Shown piece by piece: positions 7,572-16,825 of a DNA stretch of 32,379 nucleotides. The position numbers and the translations under genes are program-made. This DNA comes from a virus, in IMG/VR virus record IMGVR_UViG_3300024520_000317, positions 1 through 32,379 of that record; one strand, given 5' to 3'. A model generated the notes under the pieces. That model was not told the DNA's origin. It worked only from the letters and a program-made list of their open reading frames with translations, and did not search any database. Each line of letters begins with the position of its first letter. Position 1 is the first letter of the stretch.

Positions 7572-8120
7572 TTATGGATGCGTAGTAGTGTTAGTTACTG
7601 CGGCAATAAGTGCGGCAGCTGATGCTGCTTCAATCTGTAACATAGGAGCAGCCTCCATGCCCGAAAGCGTTAAGGTGTATCCTTGCAAATCTGCGTACGC
7701 AGTACCCGTAGATGAAGTTCCAGCTGAGACCTCAAGTCCCGTAGTTACTCCGCAAACGAAATACCCAGCAGTCTCGTCATTAGTCTCAACAATTGCGACC
7801 AAACGATTCTGAGCAAGAAGCTTTATTTCATTTCTACGAACTGCATCCAGCTTACTCATTACGATGGTAACCTCAGGGGTATAATAAACCGTTCCAGCAG
7901 ATGGCGCAGAATTGATATTTTCTGTAAGGCTGCTCGTTTCCTTGAGCTGGTCATATTTGTAGAATGATGTCGCTGGAAGTCCCCACGCAGTAATCTCTCC
8001 TCCTGACACCGTAGCATCAAGAAGCAAGTAGTCTGCAAGAGTAGCGATACGAACTGACTTCACGCCACCTATTGCGTCCTTGCAATCGAGAGTAAAGCCT
8101 TTAGTTAAAGCACATGGCAT
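7572..8120 (-). CDS. Putative major tail tube protein
   Basis: 182 residues, beta-rich, no membrane segment. The N-terminal pattern (L-x-x-G-F-T-L-D-C-K-D-x-x-G-G-V-K), a central helix with VRRNEIKLLAQNRLVAIV and a C-terminal YTLTLSGMEAAP strand match a structural protein family that recurs next to the capsid gene in Bacteroidetes phages and looks like a tail tube. It is the last gene of the unit that ends at the terminator 7522-7557. Tail tube is the best guess; an inner capsid protein cannot be excluded. Confidence 0.6.
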   Translation of the reverse strand: MPCALTKGFTLDCKDAIGGVKSVRIATLADYLLLDATVSGGEITAWGLPATSFYKYDQLKETSSLTENINSAPSAGTVYYTPEVTIVMSKLDAVRRNEIKLLAQNRLVAIVETNDETAGYFVCGVTTGLEVSAGTSSTGTAYADLQGYTLTLSGMEAAPMLQIEAASAAALIAAVTNTTTHP

Positions 8121-8144
8121 ATCTTATTCTTTTTAGGTGGTAAA

Positions 8145-8166
8145 GGGAGAGCTCGAAAGCCCTCCC
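8145..8166 (-). terminator. Hairpin with UUCG tetraloop between capsid and tail tube genes
   Basis: On the minus strand a 9-bp stem (GGGAGGGCT with AGCTCTCCC, one G-U pair) closes a UUCG tetraloop; only UUUACC follows. With so weak a U-tract it is more likely a partial terminator, or an RNA-stabilising 3' end that sets capsid over downstream expression, than a full stop. Confidence 0.6.
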
Positions 8167-8182
8167 GTTTGAATCAGTTTAA

Positions 8183-9133
8183 TTAAATAAGAACAGCTCC
8201 TACTTGGTCTAAATAGGCTATCTGCGTTCCCATAGTGAACTCTGCTGCTACTCTAAATTTTCTGTCGTCTTGGCTATACCACATTTCGAGTGAGCTGCTA
8301 TCAGTTTGCAAGTCAAATCCGAGAAATGCGTTGCTCATGTTCATGCCAACAACCTTAGTCAAGCCCGTCAATCCATTCACTCCAACAACCTCGATGTTCG
8401 TGCCAGGAAAAATCATTCTCAAAGGGTCGAACTCAGACTGATAGTTGTTAAGCTGACCTCCACCACCATTAGCAACATTACCGCCTCCGTTCATTATCGC
8501 TGCTGCGAATAATCTGAAGATATCAAGACCACAGAAGATTTTAAAGTCTCCCTGAGATACTGCCTCTGATGGAGATAGAGCGTAAACTCTCTGAACTGCT
8601 TCTACTGCATCAGCCATAGTTAAGCCACCAAGAGGAGTACCGTAAGCTGCCGTATTACAATCTGTAAAAGATGCTGAGTCAACAAGTAAACCATCGAACA
8701 TTGCAAGGTTTCCACTTCCAGATGTGACATCACCTTGCCATATAACTTTCTCAAGCTCATCTTGAATCTTCTCTACAAGATAATCAGCGAACTGAGCCTC
8801 GAAAGGTAGCGCATCAGTATGAGCTCCAGCTGCTAATTGAGTTCGTAGGTAGTATCCTTCCAATTCCTTAGGACAGAACTCCATGTTAATCTTAACGGGT
8901 TTGGCATCAATCTCTCTCTGAGAATATGTGATAGTTCCGTTTTGATCCCATGTACATCCCGTATCGGCTTGCATCACCACCGATGTATCCATCAAGTTAA
9001 TCTTAGTCTTTCCCTTAACTCCAAGCTGAGGAGTTAACATGGAAGCCGTTCTTCCTCCAGCGAGAGCCTTCGTGATTAACGGAAAGTTTTCTTGTTCAAT
9101 ATATGGAGCTAATCCACTTACATCAAATCCCAT
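8183..9133 (-). CDS. Major capsid protein, HK97-fold
   Basis: 316 residues. The order (N-terminal helical arm, then E-loop strands, a long spine helix around 120-135, a Gly/Asn-rich A-domain loop near 215-235, and C-terminal strands with FRVAAEFTMGTQIAYLDQVG) fits an HK97-fold capsid protein. It is encoded directly after the protease and the acidic scaffold-like protein, the usual order in this module, and is bracketed by the bipartite element upstream and the UUCG hairpin downstream, as expected for the most abundant protein. Confidence 0.85.
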   Translation of the reverse strand: MGFDVSGLAPYIEQENFPLITKALAGGRTASMLTPQLGVKGKTKINLMDTSVVMQADTGCTWDQNGTITYSQREIDAKPVKINMEFCPKELEGYYLRTQLAAGAHTDALPFEAQFADYLVEKIQDELEKVIWQGDVTSGSGNLAMFDGLLVDSASFTDCNTAAYGTPLGGLTMADAVEAVQRVYALSPSEAVSQGDFKIFCGLDIFRLFAAAIMNGGGNVANGGGGQLNNYQSEFDPLRMIFPGTNIEVVGVNGLTGLTKVVGMNMSNAFLGFDLQTDSSSLEMWYSQDDRKFRVAAEFTMGTQIAYLDQVGAVLI

Positions 9134-9154
9134 TGTATATAGTTTTTTTAGGTT

Positions 9155-9781
9155 TTATTTATTGCTTGCTGACATGATAGCTGATACTCGAGATGCCATG
9201 TCGATATTTGTTTGACTCGGGTTGAAAGGATTGTTTACCTTCTTGGTAGCCTTTGCCTTAGGAGTAGCTGCCATCTTCTCGATGATATCAGATACCATTC
9301 CTACCGCTTCTACTACCTCGTCTACTTTCTTATTAGATGCGAAAGCTGCTCCAGCAATCTCTGCTTTAATCAGCTCAGATACTGCTCCAAGAATATCCTC
9401 CTTGAATGAAGCTGCATCAAACGGCTCTGCTGCCATCTCCTCCTCAACCTCTTCTTCTTCTTCTTCAGCTGCTTCCTCTTCTACTTCTACCTCATTAACC
9501 TCAACGATGATACCGCCCTCAGTTCTGATGATAGTTCCAGCCTCAAGCTCATGTTCAGCATCGGGAGCTGGAATAGTCTCTCCATCTTCTGAGATAACTT
9601 CAACAGAAGCTCCGAGCTCAATAGCTGGTTCGATTTTCACAATTGTTCCGTCAACAAGTTTAGCATCTTCGAAATTAAGCTCAACCTCTACGGGAGCTGA
9701 TTCGATTACTTTAGCCTCCTCAGAGAAGAGAAGTTTCTTAATCTCAGGCAACTTACCTGATACAAGTTCAGAAATGTTCAT
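9155..9781 (-). CDS. Putative capsid scaffolding protein
   Basis: 208 residues, very acidic. A beta-rich N-terminal half (5-95) is followed by a nearly uninterrupted Glu run at about 99-116, then a helical region and a short basic tail (KAKATKKVNN). Acidic helical proteins between protease and capsid genes are typical scaffolds, degraded by the protease during head maturation. Its gene is preceded by the second copy of the bipartite element (9790-9828). No family motif is visible; the call rests on position and composition. Confidence 0.65.
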   Translation of the reverse strand: MNISELVSGKLPEIKKLLFSEEAKVIESAPVEVELNFEDAKLVDGTIVKIEPAIELGASVEVISEDGETIPAPDAEHELEAGTIIRTEGGIIVEVNEVEVEEEAAEEEEEEVEEEMAAEPFDAASFKEDILGAVSELIKAEIAGAAFASNKKVDEVVEAVGMVSDIIEKMAATPKAKATKKVNNPFNPSQTNIDMASRVSAIMSASNK

Positions 9782-9789
9782 ACGATAGA

Positions 9790-9828
9790 GTCTTTACTCA
9801 TATATAGAGCAGAATCTATTTCGTGCCA
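9790..9828 (-). promoter_or_regulatory. Bipartite intergenic element, candidate phage late promoter (copy 2)
   Basis: Minus-strand TGGCACGAAAT, 22 bases, AAAGAC, then ATG of the scaffold gene 8 nt later. It fills almost the whole 48-bp gap after the protease stop. Spacing and both boxes are identical to 7262-7300, while the bases between the boxes differ. Confidence 0.55.
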
Positions 9829-9829
9829 C

Positions 9830-10405
9830 TTACCCCACAATCTCCGATACGATAGCCTCTATCAGCTCCTTATCCATCGTCAGCTCCTTATCTTCTGCGA
9901 ATAAGCCCTCAACTGAGAAACCCTTGAAATCTCCATTCTTAACTTGCTCCCATACATCATCGTTCTCAACCTTGAATGAGCCGAACCAAGAGCCCTCTGT
10001 AAGCTCTTCATATCCTCTCGGAGTTTTCTTGCGGTCATCGATGATGAAGCTCTCAAACATGAATACGCCATCAACGGCAGTTTCGTGCATCTCGTTAACG
10101 GAATTAGTCCTACCCTCCTTCATGTATTTGTAGACTATCTTACGAATGGTCTCAGGGTTGAATACCACGTAGTATTCATTATCATCAGCATCACGCCTAT
10201 ATATCGGTAAGTCAGCTATCATCAGAGCACCTGATATCACTCTCTTCTCTTCGTTCGTTACCTCGAACTGATAAGCCTTAGATTGCTTTGAGAAAGCCAT
10301 CCAATTATGCTCAATGGCTGGTTCGTCCACCAAAGCAATGCTATCTACTCCAGCCTCTTCGTTATCGTCTATGGTCAAGTATATTACGGGTATCTTCTTC
10401 ATCAT
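9830..10405 (-). CDS. Prohead protease, XkdF/S78-like
   Basis: 191 residues. The N-terminal DSIALVDEPAI segment and the body match XkdF-like prohead serine proteases. H107 (in NEMHE) and S139 (in TEGSW) are the likely catalytic pair, followed by the FKGFSVEG strand typical of the family. It cleaves scaffold and capsid N-termini during maturation. It overlaps the tape measure stop by 4 nt and lies immediately upstream of scaffold and capsid genes. Confidence 0.85.
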   Translation of the reverse strand: MMKKIPVIYLTIDDNEEAGVDSIALVDEPAIEHNWMAFSKQSKAYQFEVTNEEKRVISGALMIADLPIYRRDADDNEYYVVFNPETIRKIVYKYMKEGRTNSVNEMHETAVDGVFMFESFIIDDRKKTPRGYEELTEGSWFGSFKVENDDVWEQVKNGDFKGFSVEGLFAEDKELTMDKELIEAIVSEIVG

Positions 10406-12228
10406 CCAAAGTTTGCTTGTGATTCTATCTGATTTACATTGCTCTGATTACCCGTCATCTCGGTCTCTACTACATAAGCTTGAATAGGTGCTAATTGAGC
10501 TTGTTCCGAACCAGCTAACTCAGTCGTAGCCGTAGATGCAGCTGCCATGCTTGGAGCTGATGCTGATGATGGAGCTTGTACATTCATAGGTGGAGCTGGC
10601 GGTCCCTCAGCTTGATTAAGTAATGCTGAGGCTGATGCGATAGCTCCCACTACCGTTCCTACTGCTACTGCTATGTTGGCTATCATATCCCAAACGGTAG
10701 CCGATGAGGAGGTCGCATTCTTGATAGCTGCTGCTACTGCTATCGCTGCGTTGATAGCTATCTCTCCAACCGCAAGAGCCTTAGCGAAAGCTTGATTCTC
10801 TAACCCAGCTTGTTGCATTGCTGAGCTGATAGCTCCAAGAGCTCCAGCCACTCCCTTAGCAGCTCCTACCTTCGCCTTGTCTATCTTATCTTGTTCCTTA
10901 GCTATTTTATCAGCGTGAGCCTTCTCTTCCTTCTCGTCTTCCTTATTCCATTTCTCATTCAGCTCTGCTAACCTGACTCTCTTCTCCTCCTCTAAGTCAA
11001 CGGTCTCATCGTTAGCGAGTCGCTTCATCTCTGCGAGTCTCTCCATCTCTACGAGAAGCTCCTCCATCTCTACCTCACGCTCAGTCTTACCGAGAAGCCT
11101 CAGCTCTTGCTGGAAGTCGAATAGTTCTTTTTCGAGAGCTTTCTCATTAGTCATCTGCTCGGACTTCTGACCCGTTATCCTCTCATCTACATCAACCAGC
11201 TCTTTCTTAGCTAATATAAGAGCCTTGAGTCTCTCTGTATTCTCCCCGTAAGCATCTATCTGAGCCTGAGCTGAATCTACTGCTACCTGAGCAATAGCTC
11301 GTTCATTCTCTGCTTGTTCGTTGAGTATCTCTCCGAGCTTTGTATTAGCCTCAATTCTCTCCCGAATGGTTTTGCTGATATCATCTCGTATCTGTCTCTG
11401 TATCTCAGCCTCTTCTTGGGTCGCTAACATTTGGAGCTGGAGCTGAGCCTCAGCTAACTCAGCAGCGTTCCTCAGCTCTACTATTTTCGTAGCAGCATCT
11501 ACCGCATCAGTTACGGTTTCCTTAACCGTTTCTACTACTGCTTGAACTCCATTCGCAACGGTCTCAACTATCCTCTGAGCCTCCTCTGCTGCCTTAGATT
11601 GATGAGCAAGAATCTCCTCTTGTCGCTTAGCTATTCCCTCTTGTATCTCAGCTGCTTCCTCAGTATCTCCCGTTAATTGATTCCACTTGAGTCTGAGCTC
11701 CTCTACGTTATTGGTTAAGCCTTTCCAAGTAGCAAGAAATGTATTCTCGATATAATCGGCAAGAGAGTTAAAAAAGTCTTGTACGGGCTTGGTAGCCTCA
11801 ACGAAATCATCAATAGCCTCCTGAGGCTCTGTAAATAGCTTTATGAGAAACTTAGCAAGAGGCATCACCGCCTCGTTTAATACTTTGGTTAGAATTATCT
11901 GTAATGACTCAAATGCGATTGCGAAAGCGTTAGCCGCTTCTTGATTATTTTCTACTACGCTCTTGAGTAGCTCGAATGCCTTCTTTAGCAGTATTAGTAG
12001 CCCTCCCATCGATAGGGCAGTCTTAAGGACTGAGCCGAATTTCTTTACTCCTCCACTTGCTGCTTTAGCTCCTTTCCCAGCTGCTTCGAATCCTCCAGCC
12101 ATCTTCTCCTTCATAGCTGAAGCCTCCTCCTGAGTTCTGAACATAGCTGACTCAAGAGCTTCGAGTCTTTTTATAGCATCTCCTGACTCTACATCGACAT
12201 CAATTACTACTTTCTGATTATCTGCCAT
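10402..12228 (-). CDS. Tail tape measure protein
   Basis: 608 residues, Ala/Glu/Lys-rich and almost wholly helical, with long coiled-coil stretches (about 190-430), a hydrophobic segment near 70-90 and an Ala-rich hydrophobic region near 480-545, ending in a low-complexity Pro/Ser/Ala/Gln tail. This is the pattern of a tape measure protein that sets tail length and is ejected at infection. Its length would suit a tail of roughly 90 nm (family rule of about 0.15 nm per residue). Unusually, it lies after the Dit-like and hub-like genes and before the head genes. Confidence 0.82.
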   Translation of the reverse strand: MADNQKVVIDVDVESGDAIKRLEALESAMFRTQEEASAMKEKMAGGFEAAGKGAKAASGGVKKFGSVLKTALSMGGLLILLKKAFELLKSVVENNQEAANAFAIAFESLQIILTKVLNEAVMPLAKFLIKLFTEPQEAIDDFVEATKPVQDFFNSLADYIENTFLATWKGLTNNVEELRLKWNQLTGDTEEAAEIQEGIAKRQEEILAHQSKAAEEAQRIVETVANGVQAVVETVKETVTDAVDAATKIVELRNAAELAEAQLQLQMLATQEEAEIQRQIRDDISKTIRERIEANTKLGEILNEQAENERAIAQVAVDSAQAQIDAYGENTERLKALILAKKELVDVDERITGQKSEQMTNEKALEKELFDFQQELRLLGKTEREVEMEELLVEMERLAEMKRLANDETVDLEEEKRVRLAELNEKWNKEDEKEEKAHADKIAKEQDKIDKAKVGAAKGVAGALGAISSAMQQAGLENQAFAKALAVGEIAINAAIAVAAAIKNATSSSATVWDMIANIAVAVGTVVGAIASASALLNQAEGPPAPPMNVQAPSSASAPSMAAASTATTELAGSEQAQLAPIQAYVVETEMTGNQSNVNQIESQANFG

Positions 12229-12806
12229 TACGCTGGAATCAATCTATAGTTAACGTAAACGGTTAGGGTCGAGTCTCCCGTAGTTGGGTCTCCATTTGCC
12301 GCTTTCACTTGAAGAGCCGCATTAGCTAAGACTTGAGTTTGACCGCTTGAAGGGTTCGATGGTGCATAAGCTGAACTAATCTGGTCAACGGTTGCCAGTA
12401 GGATGTTGTTGCCTATTTGCCCAATGTTGTCATCTGCTCCGTCAATGTGCAAGTGCAAATTCGTGTTAGTTGCGTATGCCGTTGTGTTGAATGAAATCTT
12501 AACACTTGCGGAAATAACCTCTATTGCGTAACCGCTAACCGCCCCGACCAAAGTTATCGGAGTAGTGTTCAAGGCTAAGACTTGCTCCTTTGTTAGTGTG
12601 ACCTTTACCGAGCCGCCTAAGCAACTTACTCCGTTATCATCTCTGCTCCAAAGAATCCCGTCAGCTTGGTTAAAGAATAACTCGCCTTTGTAGATGTCCG
12701 TAGCTATCCAAGTGCCATCGGTATGGTCGTTGGAGCTTGGTATTGTAGGTACGGTTGCCGATACCGTTGACCGTTTAATCTTGATTCGTGAGTCTTGTGT
12801 TGCCAT
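12228..12806 (-). CDS. Fibre-like tail protein with beta jelly-roll
   Basis: 192 residues. The N-terminus (IKIKRSTV ... GELFFNQADGILWSRDD) is the short attachment motif common to phage fibre and tip proteins; the rest is a beta-rich domain suggestive of a jelly roll. It lies between the hub-like protein and the tape measure, so it is probably a small receptor-binding or accessory fibre. AGCT density is about half that of neighbours, hinting at exchange, as expected for host-range genes. It shares one base with the tape measure gene. Confidence 0.65.
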   Translation of the reverse strand: MATQDSRIKIKRSTVSATVPTIPSSNDHTDGTWIATDIYKGELFFNQADGILWSRDDNGVSCLGGSVKVTLTKEQVLALNTTPITLVGAVSGYAIEVISASVKISFNTTAYATNTNLHLHIDGADDNIGQIGNNILLATVDQISSAYAPSNPSSGQTQVLANAALQVKAANGDPTTGDSTLTVYVNYRLIPA

Positions 12807-12807
12807 A

Positions 12808-15534
12808 TTAGTTTTGTCCGCCTTCTATTAAGTAAATAGCACTATCACTAAATTGTGTCTGAACGATATCTTGACCTCCATCAATAGTGAAGATATTAGT
12901 ACCTCCGTTTAGAGCTCTGACGGTGTCCTCTCCTCCCTCTAAGGTATCGCGGTTCTCTTGCTCCTTTCCATTCACGAATGTCGTATTGCTCTGAGATACT
13001 TTTGCTCCGCTTGTATTGATTAGCTGGACATTGTGAAGCCCTCCGTTGACCTCATTGTTATCTCCTGAGATATTGATATTCGTAGAGCCGTTCCCGATAA
13101 AATTATCATCTCCGTTAATTACGAATTTCGATGACCCAGCTCCGACTCTATTATTCTTGCCCCTTACTGAACCAGCGAAATCAGGAAAGGTATTATTCGA
13201 GCGTTTAAGCTGCTTCACGTTTGGAGCTCTGACCTTACCGAGTGAGTCCTCTATCTTAGCCGTTCTGCCGAGCGTATAATCCTTTTTACTAAAGGTTATA
13301 GGTTCTTTAATCTTAATCAGCTCAACCTTTGTTAGACCCTCTCTAAATGGATTGTAGTTCATTACTTTATTGAGCCTCCAATACGAATTGTCAATAATGA
13401 TTTGGTCTCGGAAGTCCAGCGTATTGATATCCTGAGGCTCGAGATAGAAGTGAGCAGTCATGACCTTGCTATCCTTATCCGTTATCTCAAGGAAGTAATT
13501 ACGATGATAAAGGTTGAATAGGTTCGCATTAGTAATTTGAAGCGTTCCCGTATTAGCGTTAGCCTGATACCTCAGCTCTCGGGTTACTCCGAAATTGATA
13601 TCCAGCGTAGGAGTCAGAGGGTTATCCCAATGACCAGCATACGGATATTGATAGTGATTCACCACCATATTTATCGCTTGCTGATTCTGCCCTTGAGCTT
13701 GTTGATATGTGAACTTCCAGTAAGGAGCAGAGGGAATCAATCCTCCCCAATATAGCAGACGAATGTTATGTTCTGTCTGTTGAATACCATCCTCTAAGTC
13801 CTCGTTATAGATTCTTCCAACTATCCTATTGCTATCCCTATCATTAACCAATACCGTAGGAGAGAACTCAATCTCAACCTCTCTATCTGATGTGATGAAA
13901 TCATTATCTATCTCGATACGAGCATCACCATAAACCCTTGAGTATTTGCTCTCGTATTTGGCATTATCGTAATCTTCGTCTGACTGATATGTATAGGTAT
14001 AGAGCTTATCTGTTAATACGCCTAACGGTTCGAGGCTGATATTCTTATCTCTTGCTAACTTATATGTCCAATCCTTAGAGCCTCCAGCTGCGTAGAAATC
14101 ATCTCTCGTCTCGATGAGAAGATTGCGTTCATTCTCAGGGTCTACCTCGATATATAAGTTGAACATCTTAAATACTGAGAGAAGCATATCCTCCATGCTT
14201 ATGGTTGGAACTAAAGCGTTCATCGGTATAATCTGACCTTGAATAATCTGCTGGCTGGCATCTCCATCGGTAGTAGCCTCAAATGTCCCTCCCGTTATAT
14301 TGAACTGAAACTGAGCTACATCAGTAACTCCTGAGGCTTGAGAATAGACCTCCATCCATATCTTGTCTCCCGTATTTAAAAATGTAGATGGTGAGGAGTA
14401 GCCGAATGTAGCCGAATGAGTAGCTCCGATAGTGTAAGTTCCATCTCCTTGAATCCAAGTATATGAATCCGACAAGATGGTTATCTGACCTGAGCCTGAG
14501 TCCCATCTCTTGAATCTGACATTGACCCAAATTAAGTTAGTAATAGATGGTAGAGCGAATGGGAATAATGGGTTCGATGTTCGCTCACTTTCAATAGTTA
14601 GCTGAGATATGAATATGTAATATCCATCTTGTGGAGCAGTATACTCATCAGCTGAGTCTGACCAATTGTTATAAGGGTCTACAAGCTGGTCGAAATCTAT
14701 CCTCCAAGATTCGGTGAAATTACCTCCTACGGGAAAGTTCGGGTAGAACTCTATGTTCATATCAATAGGACTCGGAACGCTCGCAGAGGTCGCTCTCCTT
14801 GCTATCTCTGAGTCCGTTATAACGAAGCCCTCGTTAGTCCATGGTACTATAAGTTTCTTGAAGAACGCTGAGTCAAGAAAGGTACTGCTATAAGTGAAAT
14901 CTGCAAAGCTGAAAATACGGTCAATGATATTGTATAAGAATACCGCTGGTCGGAATTGCTCTACCCTCCAAGTATCGATACCAGCCAATTGAAACGGTTC
15001 AACTACTCCGTAGTCAAGCATAGGATATACATACCCCGAAGTATTGCTCCAGCTGGATGTGATTTGTCCGTAATTGTATTCATGGTCAAGGTCTGAGAAA
15101 TCTATATAGGGAAAACCATTCTCATCAAGTCCGCTGAGCTCCTTATCTCCCAGCTCTGCGAAGATATTCAAGAGCTTCCCAACGAATACTACCTCGTAGG
15201 TATAAGCGTTCTCTTGCTTGAGTATTTTACGGAGCTGCATGACTCCAGCCATGACCTCAACTCCATCAGCTAAGACTCTTGCCTCAGCTTTCTTATTCGG
15301 ATTAAAATTAACGCTAATATTATCGTTGTTAGCATCATAAGTGTTTGAGATGTTAATATCGTAGATATGTCCGAGAAGCTCATCGTTATTCTGAGTCGCT
15401 GGACATTTGATGGTCTTGCTATATTCGGTGCTCCTCTTCTCAGGGTTTCGAATATCAGCAACTCCGTAATTCAGAGAGAAACTGAATCCCTCGAATACAT
15501 CTAATCTCCTACCCTCTATACGAACCTCAACCAC
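12808..15534 (-). CDS. Large tail hub/tip protein with C-terminal beta-helix
   Basis: 908 residues. The N-terminal ~120 (EGFSFSLNYGVADIRNPEKR ...) and body resemble the large baseplate/tail-tip proteins of Bacteroidetes phages, with many Tyr/Trp beta strands. From about residue 775 to the end, short Asn/Gly-rich turns alternate with hydrophobic strands (NNRVGAGSS, DNFIGNGS, NNEVNGG, then repeated GG-x-[DN]-x-[FV]), the look of a right-handed beta-helix, a common trimerising stalk. It overlaps the Dit-like gene by 8 nt. A Tal/hub role is inferred from size and position. Confidence 0.65.
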   Translation of the reverse strand: MVEVRIEGRRLDVFEGFSFSLNYGVADIRNPEKRSTEYSKTIKCPATQNNDELLGHIYDINISNTYDANNDNISVNFNPNKKAEARVLADGVEVMAGVMQLRKILKQENAYTYEVVFVGKLLNIFAELGDKELSGLDENGFPYIDFSDLDHEYNYGQITSSWSNTSGYVYPMLDYGVVEPFQLAGIDTWRVEQFRPAVFLYNIIDRIFSFADFTYSSTFLDSAFFKKLIVPWTNEGFVITDSEIARRATSASVPSPIDMNIEFYPNFPVGGNFTESWRIDFDQLVDPYNNWSDSADEYTAPQDGYYIFISQLTIESERTSNPLFPFALPSITNLIWVNVRFKRWDSGSGQITILSDSYTWIQGDGTYTIGATHSATFGYSSPSTFLNTGDKIWMEVYSQASGVTDVAQFQFNITGGTFEATTDGDASQQIIQGQIIPMNALVPTISMEDMLLSVFKMFNLYIEVDPENERNLLIETRDDFYAAGGSKDWTYKLARDKNISLEPLGVLTDKLYTYTYQSDEDYDNAKYESKYSRVYGDARIEIDNDFITSDREVEIEFSPTVLVNDRDSNRIVGRIYNEDLEDGIQQTEHNIRLLYWGGLIPSAPYWKFTYQQAQGQNQQAINMVVNHYQYPYAGHWDNPLTPTLDINFGVTRELRYQANANTGTLQITNANLFNLYHRNYFLEITDKDSKVMTAHFYLEPQDINTLDFRDQIIIDNSYWRLNKVMNYNPFREGLTKVELIKIKEPITFSKKDYTLGRTAKIEDSLGKVRAPNVKQLKRSNNTFPDFAGSVRGKNNRVGAGSSKFVINGDDNFIGNGSTNINISGDNNEVNGGLHNVQLINTSGAKVSQSNTTFVNGKEQENRDTLEGGEDTVRALNGGTNIFTIDGGQDIVQTQFSDSAIYLIEGGQN

Positions 15535-16825
15535 GTTGTCTTCTGTTTTTAAGTGAGTATATCAGCTCGAAGGTATATTGGCAAAGCTTCTCGTTTAGAG
15601 AGGTCTGACGAACTATCCTCTTCGGGTCTATATTAACTGCTATCAGCTCGTTATTCTCTTCGATGTATAAGCTGGGACTTGATGCTAAGTCCTCCATCCA
15701 TACGCTCTCCTCATCGGTCAGATAGTCGGTATTGATTGTTACCCGTTTCCTGAGCCCTACATTGTAATCCGTTGAGCCTCTTGACTTCTTAGAATAGTCG
15801 TAAGACCATCCGTTCCAATCATGATGCTGCTGGTCGTATAAGTCCTTCTTGATATCCGTTACATTGATTGATTTCAGATAGGCGTTGAAAGCATCATACC
15901 CTCCCAATCGGTTAAGGAAATGAACCCTCACGCCATCATACTTAGAGCATGGTGGATTGATGTTGAAAGTGAACCTTTCGCTGGTCTGAGCGTTCGTATT
16001 ATCCTCTAAGTGTATGGTATAGGATAGAGCTCCGTTGAGAGCCGTTGATGGAGTCGAGCTGAATAAGCTATCAGTCCAAATACTCGGGTCGGTATTGATG
16101 ATGTCCTGAGTCCCTATTGCTATCCTCTGATATATCTCCTTCCAAGAGTTAGCCGTTGCTATCCCGTTAGATACCGTAGCATCAGCTATAAGAGACCCTG
16201 AGCCATCGTATCCGTTGTATGCCTTAATGTTATATTGATAAGCTCCAAATCGTTCGTTAGCGATGAAGTAAAGATGGTAGCTCTGAGCTGAGTCAATACT
16301 GATGGTTCTCGGAGAATCAGTCAGGAATTTCTTAGTAGTGGAGCTGGAGTTATTGATGATGTAATCATCGTAGTTGAAATCCAGCCACGTATCCATATTA
16401 CGAACGCCATTCCAAACGCTCTTCATCTTGCTAAATAGCCAATTGTTAGTAACGTAGTATATGTCGTTGGAGTTCTTCTCCTCCTCTTGAATGAGCAGAT
16501 AGTATTCCTGATGTATCTTGTTAGTCTTGAAGAATCCAGCATGAGCAGCTCCCTTGATGTCTACCTCTCCCTCAATGTTACTCTGTAAGAATCTTGACGG
16601 GTCAAAGAACGCTCTATCAAAATAAACCGTTCCACCATCTTCTGCTCTTGTAGGATATACTCGAACCGTTGCTATTGCTGGGTCAGTTGGAAAGGTCTCA
16701 GGGAGTACCATAATCTTGAACCTTACCGTTGGAGTATAGTTCGTGGTTTTGATAACATAAGCGTTATCATTGAATGCTAAGCCATACTCGGACGGCTCTC
16801 CGTTCTGCGTTAAAAATAATGCCAT
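15527..16825 (-). CDS. Distal-tail (Dit)-like protein
   Basis: 432 residues, beta-rich. A C-terminal segment (RVTINTDYLTDEESVWMEDL followed by SPSLYIEEN) is typical of the domain that ends many tail-tip proteins in Bacteroidetes phages. The N-terminal part looks like stacked beta sandwiches. Its position, one base after the gp10-like gene and overlapping the large hub-like gene, suits a distal tail or hub-adapter protein. No family-specific residues can be named. Confidence 0.55.
   Translation of the reverse strand: MALFLTQNGEPSEYGLAFNDNAYVIKTTNYTPTVRFKIMVLPETFPTDPAIATVRVYPTRAEDGGTVYFDRAFFDPSRFLQSNIEGEVDIKGAAHAGFFKTNKIHQEYYLLIQEEEKNSNDIYYVTNNWLFSKMKSVWNGVRNMDTWLDFNYDDYIINNSSSTTKKFLTDSPRTISIDSAQSYHLYFIANERFGAYQYNIKAYNGYDGSGSLIADATVSNGIATANSWKEIYQRIAIGTQDIINTDPSIWTDSLFSSTPSTALNGALSYTIHLEDNTNAQTSERFTFNINPPCSKYDGVRVHFLNRLGGYDAFNAYLKSINVTDIKKDLYDQQHHDWNGWSYDYSKKSRGSTDYNVGLRKRVTINTDYLTDEESVWMEDLASSPSLYIEENNELIAVNIDPKRIVRQTSLNEKLCQYTFELIYSLKNRRQRG

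Noticed and set aside
9222-9788. Plus-strand ORF of 188 codons, Ser/Thr/Ala-rich
   Set aside because: It is the antisense of the acidic scaffold gene; Glu/Ala codons read backwards give Ser/Ala. All other real genes are on the minus strand and no start context supports it.
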